DNA from: Deinococcus sp.
Lineage (GTDB): Bacteria > Deinococcota > Deinococci > Deinococcales > Deinococcaceae
Length of the DNA stretch: 7,362 nucleotides
Direction: 5' to 3'
NCBI GenBank assembly: GCA_025351205.1
Contig: JANXWI010000548.1
Span: 1-7,362, forward strand
Shown here in pieces: positions 1-5,971 of this stretch. Within the stretch, counting starts at the first letter, position 1. Each line of letters opens with the position of its first letter. The translations under genes and the position numbers were made by a program. A model generated the notes under the pieces. The model was not told where the DNA came from. It did not search any database and saw nothing but the letters and a program-made list of their open reading frames with translations.

Positions 1-1
1 C

Positions 2-541
2 AATATTCCCGCGCCGCAGATCGGGCCGCTGCTGGCCGGAACGGATGTGGACGTTTCTCCGTTCCGGGCGGTGCAGATCGACCCCTGCTGGGCGGTGGGC
101 GCGGTGCTGAACACCGACGTTCAGGGCGCAGACTGGCCCGCCCTGCGCGTCCAGGGGCACCCGGCCCTGGAATGGATCGCCCGCGAACACACCAAACGCG
201 CCGCCGGGCATCCGCCCGCGCTGATGCTCCACGCCCGCGCCGACTGGACCAAGGCGCACCTGCAAGTCGGCAAAGAAGAGGCGGCGGCCACGCTGCTGGA
301 TATGGCCTGCGAGATCGTCGGGGGGCTGGACGTGGCCCAGAGTTTCGCCCACCGCTGGCTGTACGCCACGCCCACCACGCGCTTTCCGGCAGGCCACGGC
401 TGGCTGCCGGAACTGAACCTGGGCTGGTGCGGCGACTGGTGTACGCCCGACCCGCACGGCCCAAGGGTCGAGGCGGCGCTGATGAGCGGCTGGGGGCTGG
501 CGGACGAGCTTGTGGGGGAGCGTGTGGCGCGTGGCCTGTAG
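2..541 (+). CDS. FAD-dependent amine oxidase / renalase-like oxidoreductase (3' part only)
   Basis: This is the C-terminal 179 residues of a flavoprotein whose start lies before the window. The reading frame is open from base 2 and ends at TAG 539-541. Family members bind FAD through an N-terminal Rossmann fold (not visible here) and oxidise amines or reduced nicotinamide derivatives in the cytoplasm. What is visible fits the C-terminal half of renalase-like NAD(P)/FAD-dependent proteins: an early IPAPQ turn, the PCWAVGAV strand, the HARADWT strand, the HRWLYATP segment, and the closing GWCGDWC...GPRVEAALMSGWGLAD stretch, which in this superfamily forms the last FAD-contacting loop and helix. 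An internal GTG at 47 is in frame but sits inside conserved sequence, so it is not the start. The substrate cannot be told. The gene converges with moeA. Confidence 0.78.
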   Translation, partial: NIPAPQIGPLLAGTDVDVSPFRAVQIDPCWAVGAVLNTDVQGADWPALRVQGHPALEWIAREHTKRAAGHPPALMLHARADWTKAHLQVGKEEAAATLLDMACEIVGGLDVAQSFAHRWLYATPTTRFPAGHGWLPELNLGWCGDWCTPDPHGPRVEAALMSGWGLADELVGERVARGL

Positions 542-758
542 CGGGGGACAGGCGTGATGTCCTGAAATACTGGCCGTTTCGTGGGGGGCGAATTCGGAAG
601 CCTTTTCCCTTCCCTCTTGAGTGGCACAGCTGTTCACAGACGAAGTGAACAGGTCTGGCATCCCATGAGATAAGCCTGATCATGCCTGTGCCCATCTGCC
701 AGGAAGGAATCGCCCCCGATTGGCCGTTCCCACACGCCACAGTCCATAGGTTTCCGTC
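542..758. other. Convergent intergenic gap
   Basis: This 217-base stretch lies between the 3' ends of the FAD oxidoreductase (+) and moeA (-). I see no convincing gene. Overlapping open frames here are continuations of shadows of the upstream gene. The only structured element is the hairpin at 630-652. Confidence 0.6.
630..652. terminator. Perfect 8-bp hairpin between convergent genes (possible terminator)
   Basis: CTGTTCAC and GTGAACAG form a perfect 8-bp inverted repeat around a 7-base loop (AGACGAA). The position between two converging genes suits a bidirectional terminator. No T-run follows on either strand, so a classical intrinsic terminator is not shown. A protein-binding palindrome is the alternative. 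Confidence 0.4.
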
Positions 759-1964
759 CTAGAAGAGCATCACCTCCACCTCGTCGCCCACCGCCACGGG
801 CCGCCCTTCCGGCACGATCACCAGCGCCCCGGTGTCCGACAGTGAGCGCAGGACGCCGCTGCCCTGCTTGCCGTAGTCGCTGACCGTGCCGCCCTGTATG
901 TTGCCGCGCCAGTACGCCGCCTTGTCGGCAATGGCCCGGAAGGGGGTGGCCGCCCGCAGCCGCAGCGTGAAGGGCTGTTCTCCTGTCAGTGCGGGCCGCA
1001 CGATCACCTGAAATACCACCAGGCTGCTGACCGGGTTGCCCGGCAGACCGAACACCGGCAGCCCGCGCCAGCCGCCCAGCATGGCCGGGCCACCGGGCCG
1101 CAGCCGCACCTTCCAGAAGCTGACCCGGCCCTGCTCCAGCAGCAGGTCGCGCATAAAGTCGTACTTGCCCATGCTCACGCCGCCGCTGGTGAGCAGCACG
1201 TCCGCGCCGCCCGCGCCGTCAATCAATCCCGCCAGCACCTCGGGCGAGTCGGGCGAGTGGCCCAGGTCGATCACGTCCGCGCCCGCCTCGCGGATCATGG
1301 CGCTCAGCCCGTAGCGGTTGCTGTCGTAGACCTGTCCCGGCAACAGCACGCTGCCGGGTTCGCGCACCTCGTCGCCCGTGGACAGCACCGCCACCCGGAG
1401 TTTGCGCCGCACCGGGACCTCGGCGTGACCCAGCGACACCGCCAGGGCCAGCCGCGCCGGGGTCAGCCGTTGGCCTGCAAGCAGCACCACCTCGCCCACC
1501 TGGAAATCTCCGCCCTCGGCTCGCACGTCGCCCCTGCTGGCCGGGCGCAGCAGCAGCACGGCTGTTTCGCCGTCATCGTGTAACTGCTCCACCGGGCAGA
1601 TGGCGTCGGCCCCCTGCGGCACGGGCGCTCCGGTGTAGATCCGCACGCATTCGCCCGCGCCCACGCGGCCCGCAAACGGCACGCCCGCCCGCGACTCGCC
1701 CACCACCTTCAGGCGCAGCGGGATTTCCTTGCTGGCGCTCAGGGTGTCCGCTTCCCGGCAGGCGACGCCGTCCAGGGCGCTCTCAGTGGCGCTGGGGTGG
1801 CTGACCTTCGCTTCGAGGTCGGCATACAGGTATCGGCCCGCCGCCTCGCCCACGGGCACAGTTTCGCCTCTGTGGGCGGGCAGAAGATCGGTCAGCATCT
1901 GCCGCGCTTCCGGCACGCTGATGTTCATGGGAAAGTCGGGGTTTGCGGGAACGGGGCTTGGCAT
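759..1964 (-). CDS. moeA: Molybdopterin molybdotransferase MoeA
   Basis: MoeA inserts molybdate into adenylylated molybdopterin, the last common step of molybdenum cofactor synthesis, in the cytoplasm. The 401 residues match the usual length of about 400. Visible in order: the N-terminal domain I/II signature SALDGVA (62-68; usual form SAMDGYA, with the Asp kept as D65), RIYTGAPVPQGADAI (108-122), the MPT-binding domain III opening with LSTGDEV (194-200), YDSNR (213-217), SGGVSMGKYD (260-269), RPGGP (289-293) and the hallmark GLPGNPVSS (306-314), then the small C-terminal beta domain. The Lys common in PGKP is Gly here, as in some high-GC homologues. No good Shine-Dalgarno precedes ATG 1964; ATG 1928 (M13, just before NISVPEAR) is an alternative start that fits the family better at the N-terminus. 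The gene lies downstream of qor on the same strand across 138 bases. No other cofactor genes are in view. Confidence 0.95.
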   Translation of the reverse strand: MPSPVPANPDFPMNISVPEARQMLTDLLPAHRGETVPVGEAAGRYLYADLEAKVSHPSATESALDGVACREADTLSASKEIPLRLKVVGESRAGVPFAGRVGAGECVRIYTGAPVPQGADAICPVEQLHDDGETAVLLLRPASRGDVRAEGGDFQVGEVVLLAGQRLTPARLALAVSLGHAEVPVRRKLRVAVLSTGDEVREPGSVLLPGQVYDSNRYGLSAMIREAGADVIDLGHSPDSPEVLAGLIDGAGGADVLLTSGGVSMGKYDFMRDLLLEQGRVSFWKVRLRPGGPAMLGGWRGLPVFGLPGNPVSSLVVFQVIVRPALTGEQPFTLRLRAATPFRAIADKAAYWRGNIQGGTVSDYGKQGSGVLRSLSDTGALVIVPEGRPVAVGDEVEVMLF

Positions 1965-2035
1965 GTGCTCAGGATGGCAGATCTGGGACAGGGTGTGCCT
2001 TTCCCCTCGCCCCCCTTGGGACTGGGACAGCTTCT

Positions 2036-2063
2036 TGACCAGGGCAGCGCCGTGTCCTGGTCA
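2036..2063 (-). terminator. Stem-loop between qor and moeA
   Basis: TGACCAGG and CCTGGTCA form a perfect 8-bp stem around a 12-base loop, about 40 bases past the qor stop codon. It could end or attenuate qor transcription before moeA. No U-tract follows on the minus strand, so function as a terminator is uncertain. Confidence 0.35.
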
Positions 2064-2102
2064 GAGCAGCGCGGTGAGGAGGCGAGCATCCATCCAGCCC
2101 AC

Positions 2103-3089
2103 CTACGGAACGATCACCACCTTGCCTGTCACCTTCCGTTCTTCCAGGTCACGCAGCGCCTGGGCCGCCCCTTCCAATCGGTACGTTCCCGAGACGAGCA
2201 GCTTCATCTTGCCCTCTTTCATCCAGCCGATCATGGTCTGCAAATTGCGGGCGTTGCCGCGCGGGTCGCGGCGGGCGAATTCGCCCCAGAACACGCCTAC
2301 TAAGCTGGCCCCCTTGAGCAGCGGCAGGTTCAGCGGCAGGCTGGGAATATCGCCGGCGGCGAAGCCCACCACCAGGTATCGCCCGCCCCAGCCGATGCTG
2401 CGGAAGGCGGGTTCGGCCAGCGCGCCGCCCACCGGGTCGTAGATCACGTCCGGGCCTTTGCCGCCGGTCAGTTCCTTAATGCGGGCACGCAGGTCTTCGC
2501 TCGAATAGTTGATCGTCTCGTCGGCGCCGTTCTCCCGGCAGATCGCCAGCTTCTCGTCGCTGCCCGCCGCCGCGATCACCCGCGCGCCAAGGGCGTGCCC
2601 GATCTGCACCGCGCTCAGGCCCACGCCGCCCGCCGCGCCCAGCACCAGCAGCGTTTCGCCCGCCTTTAACCCAGCCCGGTCCACCAGCGCGTGATACGAG
2701 GTGCCCGACGCCAGCGTGAAGGCGGCGGCTTCCTCGAAACTCAGCTCCGGGGGCATCGGCAGCACCTGGGCGGCCACCGCCACAGCGTGGGTCGCGTAAC
2801 CGCCGGTGCTCAGGAAGGCGATCACCCGGTCACCGACCTGCACGTTCGTCACGCCCTCGCCCAGCTGCTGCACCTCGCCCGCCACCTCGGAACCGGGGGT
2901 GAACGGCAGTTCGGGCCTGAACTGGTACTTGCCCTGAATGATCAGGGTGTCGGGAAAATTCACGCCCGCCGCGCGCACCCGCAGCAGCACCTCTGCGGCT
3001 CCGGGCTGCGGCAGGGGCAGGGTCTCGACGCTCAGCGTCTCGGGCTGGCCCCAGGTGTGGCAGCGCACGGCGGTCATTTCGGTTTCCAT
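2103..3089 (-). CDS. Zinc-independent NADPH:quinone oxidoreductase (MDR superfamily)
   Basis: Cytoplasmic enzyme of the quinone oxidoreductase branch of the medium-chain dehydrogenase/reductase superfamily, which reduces quinones or other electrophilic alkenes with NADPH. It has 328 residues, a normal length. The N-terminal GroES-like domain holds AAGVNFPDTLIIQGKY (40-55), PFTPGSEVAGEV (62-73) and VGDRV (85-89). The Cys/His ligands of the zinc alcohol dehydrogenases are absent, as expected for this branch. The Rossmann domain has the cofactor loop GAAGGVG (151-157), followed by GARVIAAAGSDEKL (168-181), where the small and charged residues fit NADPH binding. ATG 3089 is chosen because GGAGGA lies 5 bases upstream; M5 (3077) is an alternative. 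The gene starts 42 bases past the LysR stop on the same strand and carries a small palindrome in that gap. A decayed copy of its 5' end lies at 5666-5723. Confidence 0.9.
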   Translation of the reverse strand: METEMTAVRCHTWGQPETLSVETLPLPQPGAAEVLLRVRAAGVNFPDTLIIQGKYQFRPELPFTPGSEVAGEVQQLGEGVTNVQVGDRVIAFLSTGGYATHAVAVAAQVLPMPPELSFEEAAAFTLASGTSYHALVDRAGLKAGETLLVLGAAGGVGLSAVQIGHALGARVIAAAGSDEKLAICRENGADETINYSSEDLRARIKELTGGKGPDVIYDPVGGALAEPAFRSIGWGGRYLVVGFAAGDIPSLPLNLPLLKGASLVGVFWGEFARRDPRGNARNLQTMIGWMKEGKMKLLVSGTYRLEGAAQALRDLEERKVTGKVVIVP

Positions 3090-3094
3090 TGGGT

Positions 3095-3100
3095 TCCTCC
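3095..3100 (-). promoter_or_regulatory. Ribosome binding site of the quinone oxidoreductase
   Basis: The minus strand reads GGAGGA followed by 5 bases and ATG 3089. It is one of the strongest Shine-Dalgarno matches in the window and fixes the start at M1 rather than M5. Confidence 0.75.
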
Positions 3101-3122
3101 GGGGTTTGTTGTTGGACTGAGT

Positions 3123-3135
3123 GTAACCAGTTTAC
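3123..3135. promoter_or_regulatory. Short palindrome upstream of qor (possible operator)
   Basis: GTAACCAGTTTAC is an imperfect palindrome with GTAA/TTAC arms, 34 bases before the qor start and touching the LysR stop codon. On the minus strand it can also be read as two tandem copies, TGGTAAAC and TGGTTACAC. A weak -10-like TACACT (3120-3125) overlaps it; I see no good -35. Quinone reductase genes are often controlled by HxlR- or TetR-type repressors that bind such short dyads, but the binding protein here is unknown. Confidence 0.35.
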
Positions 3136-4028
3136 CAACCGTCCGCTGCGCGTTGAAGGCGGTCCCGGACGTAGGCAACCCTGGCGTGAACGCGCTCGGT
3201 TCGCCAGGCCAGATAGAGTTGATTGACAGGGGGACGGGCAGGCGAAAGCAGTTCAATCAGTTGGCCGCTCGCCAGCAGGTCGTCTACCAGATACTTCGGA
3301 AGGACCGTGACGCCGTATCCAGCGGCGGCGGCGATGGCAAGCGCGCGTAAGTCTGGGATGACCAGAGCTGCGCTGGCAGTTGGCACAAAGCCAAACACCT
3401 TGCGCCAGTATCGGCGGACAAGTGGTAAGTCTTCAGCGTAAGCAAGCAGCGGCACGTCGACGAGCAGTGAGGCACTCTGGAATTCAAGTGCTTTCCTTGG
3501 CAACCGCTGTGCCCAGAAAGCGCTGCCGACGAGCACCAGTTCTTCGAGATACAGAGGCTTCACCTCAAGGGTCGGGCTTGATTTCCTGACCGTAAATATA
3601 GCCAAATCCAGCGCTCCCGATTCGAGGTCGCTGGCTAGTATTTCTGGGTCTCCCAGCCGTATTCGGACCTGGATCTGCTGATCGTTCATCGCGGCCAGAG
3701 CTGGTGTCAGTTTTGCCCCCAAAAATTCCGCTGGACCACCTATGAAAACAGTGCCCTGAAGGGCCATACTTCCCAACCGCATGGTGCTGGCAAGCGTCTC
3801 CAGAGCGTCGAGGTGCGGCCCAATACGCCGGGCGAACTCATGCGCGGCGGGCGTAGGCACCACGCCGCGCGGCACCCGTGTAAACAACAGGTGGCGCACC
3901 GATCCTTCCAGAAGTTGAAGCTGTTTCGTGATTGCCGGTTGCGTCAGGTTGACCACTCCAGCCGCCTTGGTGATCGAGCCAGTCCTGTAAACGGCCATGA
4001 AAGTGCGGAGCTGATTGAGGTTATCCAT
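3132..4028 (-). CDS. LysR-type transcriptional regulator
   Basis: Cytoplasmic DNA-binding regulator of 298 residues, the normal LysR length. The N-terminal winged helix-turn-helix (about 1-60) shows LNQLRTFMAVYRTGSITKAA, then the recognition region LTQPAITKQLQLLE and the wing LLFTRVPRGVVPTPAA. The rest is the two-lobed effector-binding domain, with a first strand GTVFIGGP (about 94-101), DLESGALDLAIF (about 134-145) and VTVLPKYLV near the end. The inducer cannot be deduced. No Shine-Dalgarno precedes ATG 4028; the mRNA leader is AT-rich. The gene is divergent from the DJ-1 gene, and the shared 105-base gap has a LysR-type dyad, so it most likely controls that gene and itself. Its base composition is clearly AT-richer than qor and moeA, matching the DJ-1 and PEBP genes and suggesting joint acquisition. 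Confidence 0.93.
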   Translation of the reverse strand: MDNLNQLRTFMAVYRTGSITKAAGVVNLTQPAITKQLQLLEGSVRHLLFTRVPRGVVPTPAAHEFARRIGPHLDALETLASTMRLGSMALQGTVFIGGPAEFLGAKLTPALAAMNDQQIQVRIRLGDPEILASDLESGALDLAIFTVRKSSPTLEVKPLYLEELVLVGSAFWAQRLPRKALEFQSASLLVDVPLLAYAEDLPLVRRYWRKVFGFVPTASAALVIPDLRALAIAAAAGYGVTVLPKYLVDDLLASGQLIELLSPARPPVNQLYLAWRTERVHARVAYVRDRLQRAADGW

Positions 4029-4038
4029 AATTTTATTG

Positions 4039-4071
4039 ATACATCTTATAACAAATTGCTATTCGATTTAT
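4039..4071. promoter_or_regulatory. LysR-type operator with T-N11-A core in the divergent promoter
   Basis: The core ATAACAAATTGCTAT (4048-4062) is a 15-base dyad containing T4049-N11-A4061, the classical LysR box. The symmetry continues outward: 4039-4045 pairs with 4065-4071 in 6 of 7 positions, giving 12 of 16 matching pairs over the whole 33 bases. It lies just upstream of the LysR start and about 60 bases before the DJ-1 start, where a LysR protein would both repress itself and activate the divergent gene. Promoter boxes for either gene are weak by eye; TATGTC (4091-4096) is a poor -10 candidate for the DJ-1 gene. Confidence 0.6.
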
Positions 4072-4123
4072 TGCTTAGGTCAGCCTACGCTATGTCTCAG
4101 CCCAGACGGACGCCGTCCAGGCG

Positions 4124-4130
4124 AAGGAGA
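4124..4130 (+). promoter_or_regulatory. Ribosome binding site of the DJ-1/PfpI gene
   Basis: AAGGAGA ends 3 bases before ATG 4134. It decides the start in favour of 4134 over the in-frame ATG at 4092, which has no such site and would add a 14-residue Arg-rich tail not seen in the family. Confidence 0.7.
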
Positions 4131-4133
4131 AGC

Positions 4134-4823
4134 ATGAACAAGCAGATTCTGATGGTGCTCAGCAGTCACGATGACCTTGGCGGTTTACGCAAGACCGGGT
4201 ATTACCTGCCGGAAGCCGCGCATCCATACTGGGTCTTCAGACATCATGGATACGACGTGGATTTTGTCAGCCCGAAAGGCGGGCAGCCGCCCATGTACGG
4301 TGATGACCGTACCGACGAGGAACAGGCCGCGTTTCTGGACGACGACGCAGTGAAGACCAAACTCGCAAATACCTTGACGCCTGCACGGGTCAATTCAGAT
4401 CACTACGCCGCCGTGTTATATGTCGGGGGCCACGGCACCATGTGGGATTTCCCAAGCGATACGCGACTGGCGGCGGTTGCCGCTGCTATTTACGAGCGGG
4501 GTGGCGTGGTGGCGGCGGTCTGTCACGGCCCTGCCGGGCTGGTCAATATCAGGCTCTCGAACGGCGAATTTTTGGTCAAGGGTAAAACCGTCGCTGCTTT
4601 TACCAATGCTGAAGAGGAGGCCGTGGGTTTATCAGCAATAGTTCCATTCCTGCTCGAATCAAAATTGATCGAGCGCGGGGCGATTCACGTTACCGCGCCT
4701 AATTTCCAGTCTCATGTACAGGTGAGTGAGCGGCTGGTCACGGGTCAGAATCCAGCTTCGGCTAGACCTCTCGCAGTGGCGTTGGTGGAGGTCCTTGAGG
4801 GCCAGATGGTGGCTACTGACTGA
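4134..4823 (+). CDS. DJ-1/PfpI family protein (Hsp31-like, type 1 glutamine amidotransferase fold)
   Basis: Cytoplasmic protein of 229 residues. Relatives act as glutathione-independent glyoxalases, deglycase-like enzymes or stress chaperones. The fold markers are clear: ILMVLSSHDDLG (5-16), TGYYLPEAAHPYWVF (21-35) with the conserved active-site Glu (E27), VDFVSPKGG (42-50), YVGGHGTMWDFP (96-107) and the nucleophile elbow AVCHGPAGL (128-136), with C130 as the catalytic Cys and H131 beside it. An acidic TNAEEE (157-162) lies where Hsp31-type members supply the third triad residue. The length and the HPY insert fit the yeast Hsp31-like subgroup rather than the short DJ-1 or PfpI type. The gene is divergent from the LysR gene and followed at 81 bases by a PEBP gene, probably cotranscribed. 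Substrate and activity are not shown; dicarbonyl detoxification is the family-based guess. Confidence 0.9.
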   Translation: MNKQILMVLSSHDDLGGLRKTGYYLPEAAHPYWVFRHHGYDVDFVSPKGGQPPMYGDDRTDEEQAAFLDDDAVKTKLANTLTPARVNSDHYAAVLYVGGHGTMWDFPSDTRLAAVAAAIYERGGVVAAVCHGPAGLVNIRLSNGEFLVKGKTVAAFTNAEEEAVGLSAIVPFLLESKLIERGAIHVTAPNFQSHVQVSERLVTGQNPASARPLAVALVEVLEGQMVATD

Positions 4824-4830
4824 TAGTCAG
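4816..4830 (+). repeat. Small inverted repeat over the DJ-1 stop codon
   Basis: CTGACT and AGTCAG form a perfect 6-bp repeat with a 3-base loop overlapping the TGA stop. It is too short and lacks a T-run, so it is unlikely to end transcription before the PEBP gene. Confidence 0.3.
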
Positions 4831-4893
4831 CAGAACAGCATTGCTCAGAGGCTGATTTGCATTGTTTTTCATTGCTTGGTCGTTTGCGTCAAA

Positions 4894-4899
4894 AAGGAG
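4894..4899 (+). promoter_or_regulatory. Ribosome binding site of the PEBP gene
   Basis: AAGGAG stands 5 bases before ATG 4905. It sets the start so that the protein begins directly with a signal peptide. Confidence 0.75.
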
Positions 4900-4904
4900 T
4901 TTCT

Positions 4905-5471
4905 ATGACTTTTATGTCTCTACATCGTTTTTGGCCACTGCTTATCTCTACTCTGTCTATTGTTAATGCCCAGCCTGCTCCTTTCGCCTTGATCAGCACC
5001 GACATTGCCCCTGGTTCCACAATTCGTTCTGAGTTCGTCTTCAATGGTTTTGGTTGCACGGGCCTGAATGTCTCACCTGCTTTAGAGTGGCGTGGCGCGC
5101 CGGCAGATACTAGAAGTTTTGCTCTGATCGTACATGATCCAGATGCCCAGACCGGCGTCGGTGGATTCACGCATTGGATTGTGTACAACCTCCCGGCTTC
5201 TGCTCTGAAGTTGTCCCGTGGTGCAGGCAATATGGACGGAAAGAATTTGCCAACGGGTGCAGTGCAGTCCAGTACCTCTTTTGGCACGCCCGGTTGGAGT
5301 GGCCCGTGTCCGCCACAGGGCGACAGGCCACACCGCTACGTGTTCACCCTGTACGCTCTTAAAACGGCAAAGCTTGACCTGCCTGCCAACACAAGTCAGG
5401 CCTTTGCAGGCTTCAATATCAATGGCAATGCGCTCGCAAAGGCAAGTTTCACGGCTTTGTTTGGCCGTTGA
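4905..5471 (+). CDS. Exported YbhB/YbcL family PEBP (Raf kinase inhibitor-like) protein
   Basis: A phosphatidylethanolamine-binding-protein-fold protein of 188 residues. Bacterial members have a ligand-binding pocket, but their function is poorly known. ATG 4905 is chosen because AAGGAG lies 5 bases upstream (4894-4899); an in-frame ATG at 4857 would add 16 residues with no such site. The start reveals a signal peptide: a basic HR, a hydrophobic run FWPLLISTLSIV, and a likely cleavage after VNA (residue 22), so the product is probably exported. Family marks follow: the LNVSPALEW strand (54-62), the pocket motif DPDA (78-81), THWIVYNLP (89-97), and the conserved GPCPPQGDRPHRYVFTLYAL (133-152). 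Two Cys (51 and 135) could form a disulfide outside the cytoplasm. Codon use is strongly AT-rich at the 5' end. It is probably the second gene of the DJ-1 operon. Its role there is unknown. Confidence 0.9.
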   Translation: MTFMSLHRFWPLLISTLSIVNAQPAPFALISTDIAPGSTIRSEFVFNGFGCTGLNVSPALEWRGAPADTRSFALIVHDPDAQTGVGGFTHWIVYNLPASALKLSRGAGNMDGKNLPTGAVQSSTSFGTPGWSGPCPPQGDRPHRYVFTLYALKTAKLDLPANTSQAFAGFNINGNALAKASFTALFGR

Positions 5472-5644
5472 CGCGGGTAGGCTATTTAAATTAGTCCAGA
5501 ACGTGCATATCCGCCTCAGCTCCTTGCGCCGAGTTCACGGCTCTACTGCCCACGAAGCGATGGACCCCAACCATCTGGTGATTGGAGTAGGCCCCGGCGG
5601 CTATCGTGCGGCGACAGGTGGAGCGCGGCTCGGCCTCAAGGCTT

Positions 5645-5723
5645 CTCCGGTTCAAGGCAGTTCTGGGGTTTCGACAGTCAGCGTCTCTGGCTGGCACCCG
5701 GGGTTACAGCGCACGGTGTTCGT
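5645..5723 (-). pseudogene. Remnant of the 5' end of a second quinone oxidoreductase gene
   Basis: Bases 5666-5723 match the intact qor 5' end (3020-3077) at 46 of 58 positions without gaps. On the minus strand it reads VRCNPGCQPETLTVET, against VRCHTWGQPETLSVET in the intact enzyme. The codon matching M5 of the intact protein is ACG, so that start is lost, and TGA follows soon after the PELP residues. Further on, short matching blocks (CTCCGG at 5645-5650, GGCAG at 5656-5660) need a one-base shift. Beyond that, only a weak echo of the family's GAYxxxH segment is seen near 5600, in another frame. This is dead sequence: no start, frameshifted, mostly deleted. It could derive from a duplicate of the neighbouring qor or from a related paralogue. 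Confidence 0.6.
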
Positions 5724-5932
5724 GGAAGGGTCCACAGAAAATGTAGTGGGTGACCCTGAGTCAATAGGCTCCGGTGGTCCGCCCTGAACTGTACGCTGGC
5801 ACCCTGAAGTGAGGTGCGCGGCCCGCCTGCTGCAAACGCCCCGTCGTGCGCGAGAAATCTACACTCCCAGCTCCCCCTTCGCCCACCCGCCTCAGGATGT
5901 TCACCGCTCCTTCATCCAGGGTCCGGGCGCGG

Positions 5933-5947
5933 GGTTCACCCTGAACC
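5933..5947. repeat. Perfect inverted repeat before the lipoprotein gene
   Basis: GGTTCACCCTGAACC has perfect 6-base arms and a 3-base centre, and ends directly against an ATG at 5948. A second GTTCACC copy lies at 5899-5905. It may be an operator or a short mRNA hairpin at the front of the transcript; nothing else identifies it. Confidence 0.4.
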
Positions 5948-5971
5948 ATGACTGCCCGGGCGCGGCGTTGA
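5948..5971 (+). other. Possible 7-codon leader ORF overlapping the lipoprotein start
   Basis: ATG 5948 opens a frame reading MTARARR, then TGA (5969-5971). That stop overlaps the proposed TTG start of the lipoprotein as TTGA, a layout seen in translational coupling. No Shine-Dalgarno precedes ATG 5948, so translation is unproven. The alternative is that these basic residues are the true start of the signal peptide, cut off by a one-base frameshift. Confidence 0.25.

Larger units (their letters stand above)
5472..5967. other. Mostly non-coding stretch with gene debris
   Basis: This is a 496-base region between the PEBP stop and the lipoprotein start. The first 20 bases are still AT-rich (a TTTAAA core at 5485-5490), and composition then returns to high GC. 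It contains the decayed quinone oxidoreductase start (5645-5723) and an inverted repeat at 5933-5947. The open frames in it (for example 5491-5697 minus, 5218-5787 plus and 5761-5949 minus) have no recognisable product. No convincing promoter for the downstream gene was found by eye. Confidence 0.55.

Noticed and set aside
121..648. Open frames on both strands over the first gene (121-627 minus, 172-648 plus)
   Set aside because: They are shadows of the FAD oxidoreductase in GC-rich sequence; the products are Arg/Ala/Ser-rich without motifs.
2691..3350. 219-codon plus-strand frame across the qor/LysR junction
   Set aside because: It is antisense to two well-recognised genes, with a His/Gln/Gly-rich product typical of reverse-strand shadows.
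4092..4133. Upstream ATG giving the DJ-1 protein a 14-residue Arg-rich extension
   Set aside because: It has no ribosome binding site, whereas AAGGAGA stands before ATG 4134 and the family begins there.
5451..5468. ACGGC/GCCGT inverted repeat at the end of the PEBP gene as a terminator
   Set aside because: It is only 5 bp, lies inside the coding sequence before the stop, and lacks a T-run.
5218..5787. 189-codon plus-strand frame overlapping the PEBP 3' end
   Set aside because: It starts inside the PEBP gene out of frame, and its middle part is the antisense of the qor-like remnant, so it is not a gene.
5761..5949. 62-codon minus-strand frame
   Set aside because: No recognisable product, no good ribosome binding site, and it overlaps the inverted repeat at 5933-5947. 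It cannot be supported as a gene, though it could be further debris.
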